DNA from: Betaproteobacteria bacterium
Lineage (GTDB): Bacteria; Pseudomonadota; Gammaproteobacteria; Burkholderiales; Rhodocyclaceae
Direction: 5' to 3'
Assembly (NCBI GenBank): GCA_009781175.1
Contig: WQYQ01000001.1
Coordinates: forward strand, 248,001 to 312,000
DNA length: 64,000 nucleotides
Both the position numbers and the translations under genes were made by a program. Of this stretch, positions 63,416-64,000 are shown piece by piece (within the stretch, counting starts at the first letter, position 1; every line of letters starts with the position of its first letter). The notes under the pieces were generated by a model. It was not told the DNA's origin, did no database searches, and saw only the letters and a list, made by a program, of their open reading frames with translations.

Positions 63416-64000
63416 ATGGCCAGTATCCGCGAAGGCAATCTTGAAGCGCCGACCCGCCATCCTCTCGATTGGAAAAACCCCGATTTCTACAATGAAGATT
63501 CACTCTTCAAGGAAATGGAGCGCGTCTTCAACATCTGCCACGGCTGCCGCCGTTGCGTCAGCCTTTGCCAGGCGTTTCCAACATTATTCGATCTCGTGGA
63601 CGAATCCTCAACGCTGGAAATCGATGGCGTCGAGAAGAAGGATTACTGGAACGTCGTCGGCCACTGCTATCTGTGCGATCTGTGTTACATGACGAAGTGC
63701 CCCTATGTGCCGCCGCACGAATGGAATGTCGACTTCCCGCATCTGATGCTGCGCGCCAAGGCGGTCAAATACCAACGCGGCGAAGTCAAGCTGCGCGACC
63801 GCATTCTCACCAGCACCGACGCCGTGGGCCAGATCGCCGGAATTCCTGTCGTCGCCCAGATCGTCAACGCCGCCAACAAGACGAAAGCCGCCCGCAAGCT
63901 GCTTGCAAAAGTGCTTGAAGTTCATCCCGACGCGAAGTTGCCGGAATACACGAGCAAGCCCCTGCGCAAGCGCATCAAAAATCGTCCGGACGAAACGACG
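63416..64000 (+). CDS. (Fe-S)-binding protein with two 4Fe-4S motifs (GlpC-like), truncated by window end; absent from ORF track
   Basis: Manual translation MASIREGNLEAPTRHPLDWKNPDFYNED...CHGCRRCVSLC...CYLCDLCYMTKCP; no stop before 64000. Confidence 0.9.
   Translation, partial: MASIREGNLEAPTRHPLDWKNPDFYNEDSLFKEMERVFNICHGCRRCVSLCQAFPTLFDLVDESSTLEIDGVEKKDYWNVVGHCYLCDLCYMTKCPYVPPHEWNVDFPHLMLRAKAVKYQRGEVKLRDRILTSTDAVGQIAGIPVVAQIVNAANKTKAARKLLAKVLEVHPDAKLPEYTSKPLRKRIKNRPDETT

Overview
GC-rich proteobacterial chromosome segment, most like Betaproteobacteria by gene content and order (inference). About 50 protein-coding genes are supported. Most are housekeeping: RND efflux, PBP1A, HU, AzlCD, a tricorn-type protease with an ABC transporter, ETF/acyl-CoA metabolism, an Mla-like ABC system, ppx/ppk/relA, rhlE, hpnCD, ligA-zipA-smc, dapC-dapD-pilU-dapE-prmB, rubrerythrin. 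One tRNA-Ala(CGC) is present. Accessory content: two VapBC/FitAB-like toxin-antitoxin modules, a type III restriction-modification locus next to the tRNA, a degenerate IS481-type transposase remnant, and two MITE-like palindromic elements. The most interesting locus is the type III mod gene. Its native N-terminus (MPTLNWIGKEAVVKHHKEVPFRLLEAVPGLSCGTE) lies out of frame upstream of the annotated ORF. It is separated from the conserved body by a ~145-bp insert with three consecutive hairpins resembling an IS200/IS605 (TnpB-type) end. Other unannotated signals: paired 18-bp palindromes upstream of TA module 1, an inverted repeat straddling the -10 of TA module 2, a 24-bp TetR-operator-like palindrome, a 102-bp element with near-perfect terminal inverted repeats after hpnD, and a perfect 16-bp palindrome between ppx and ppk. 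No CRISPR array, rRNA or complete transposon was seen. Product names come from recognised motifs and remembered family sequences; no database search was run.
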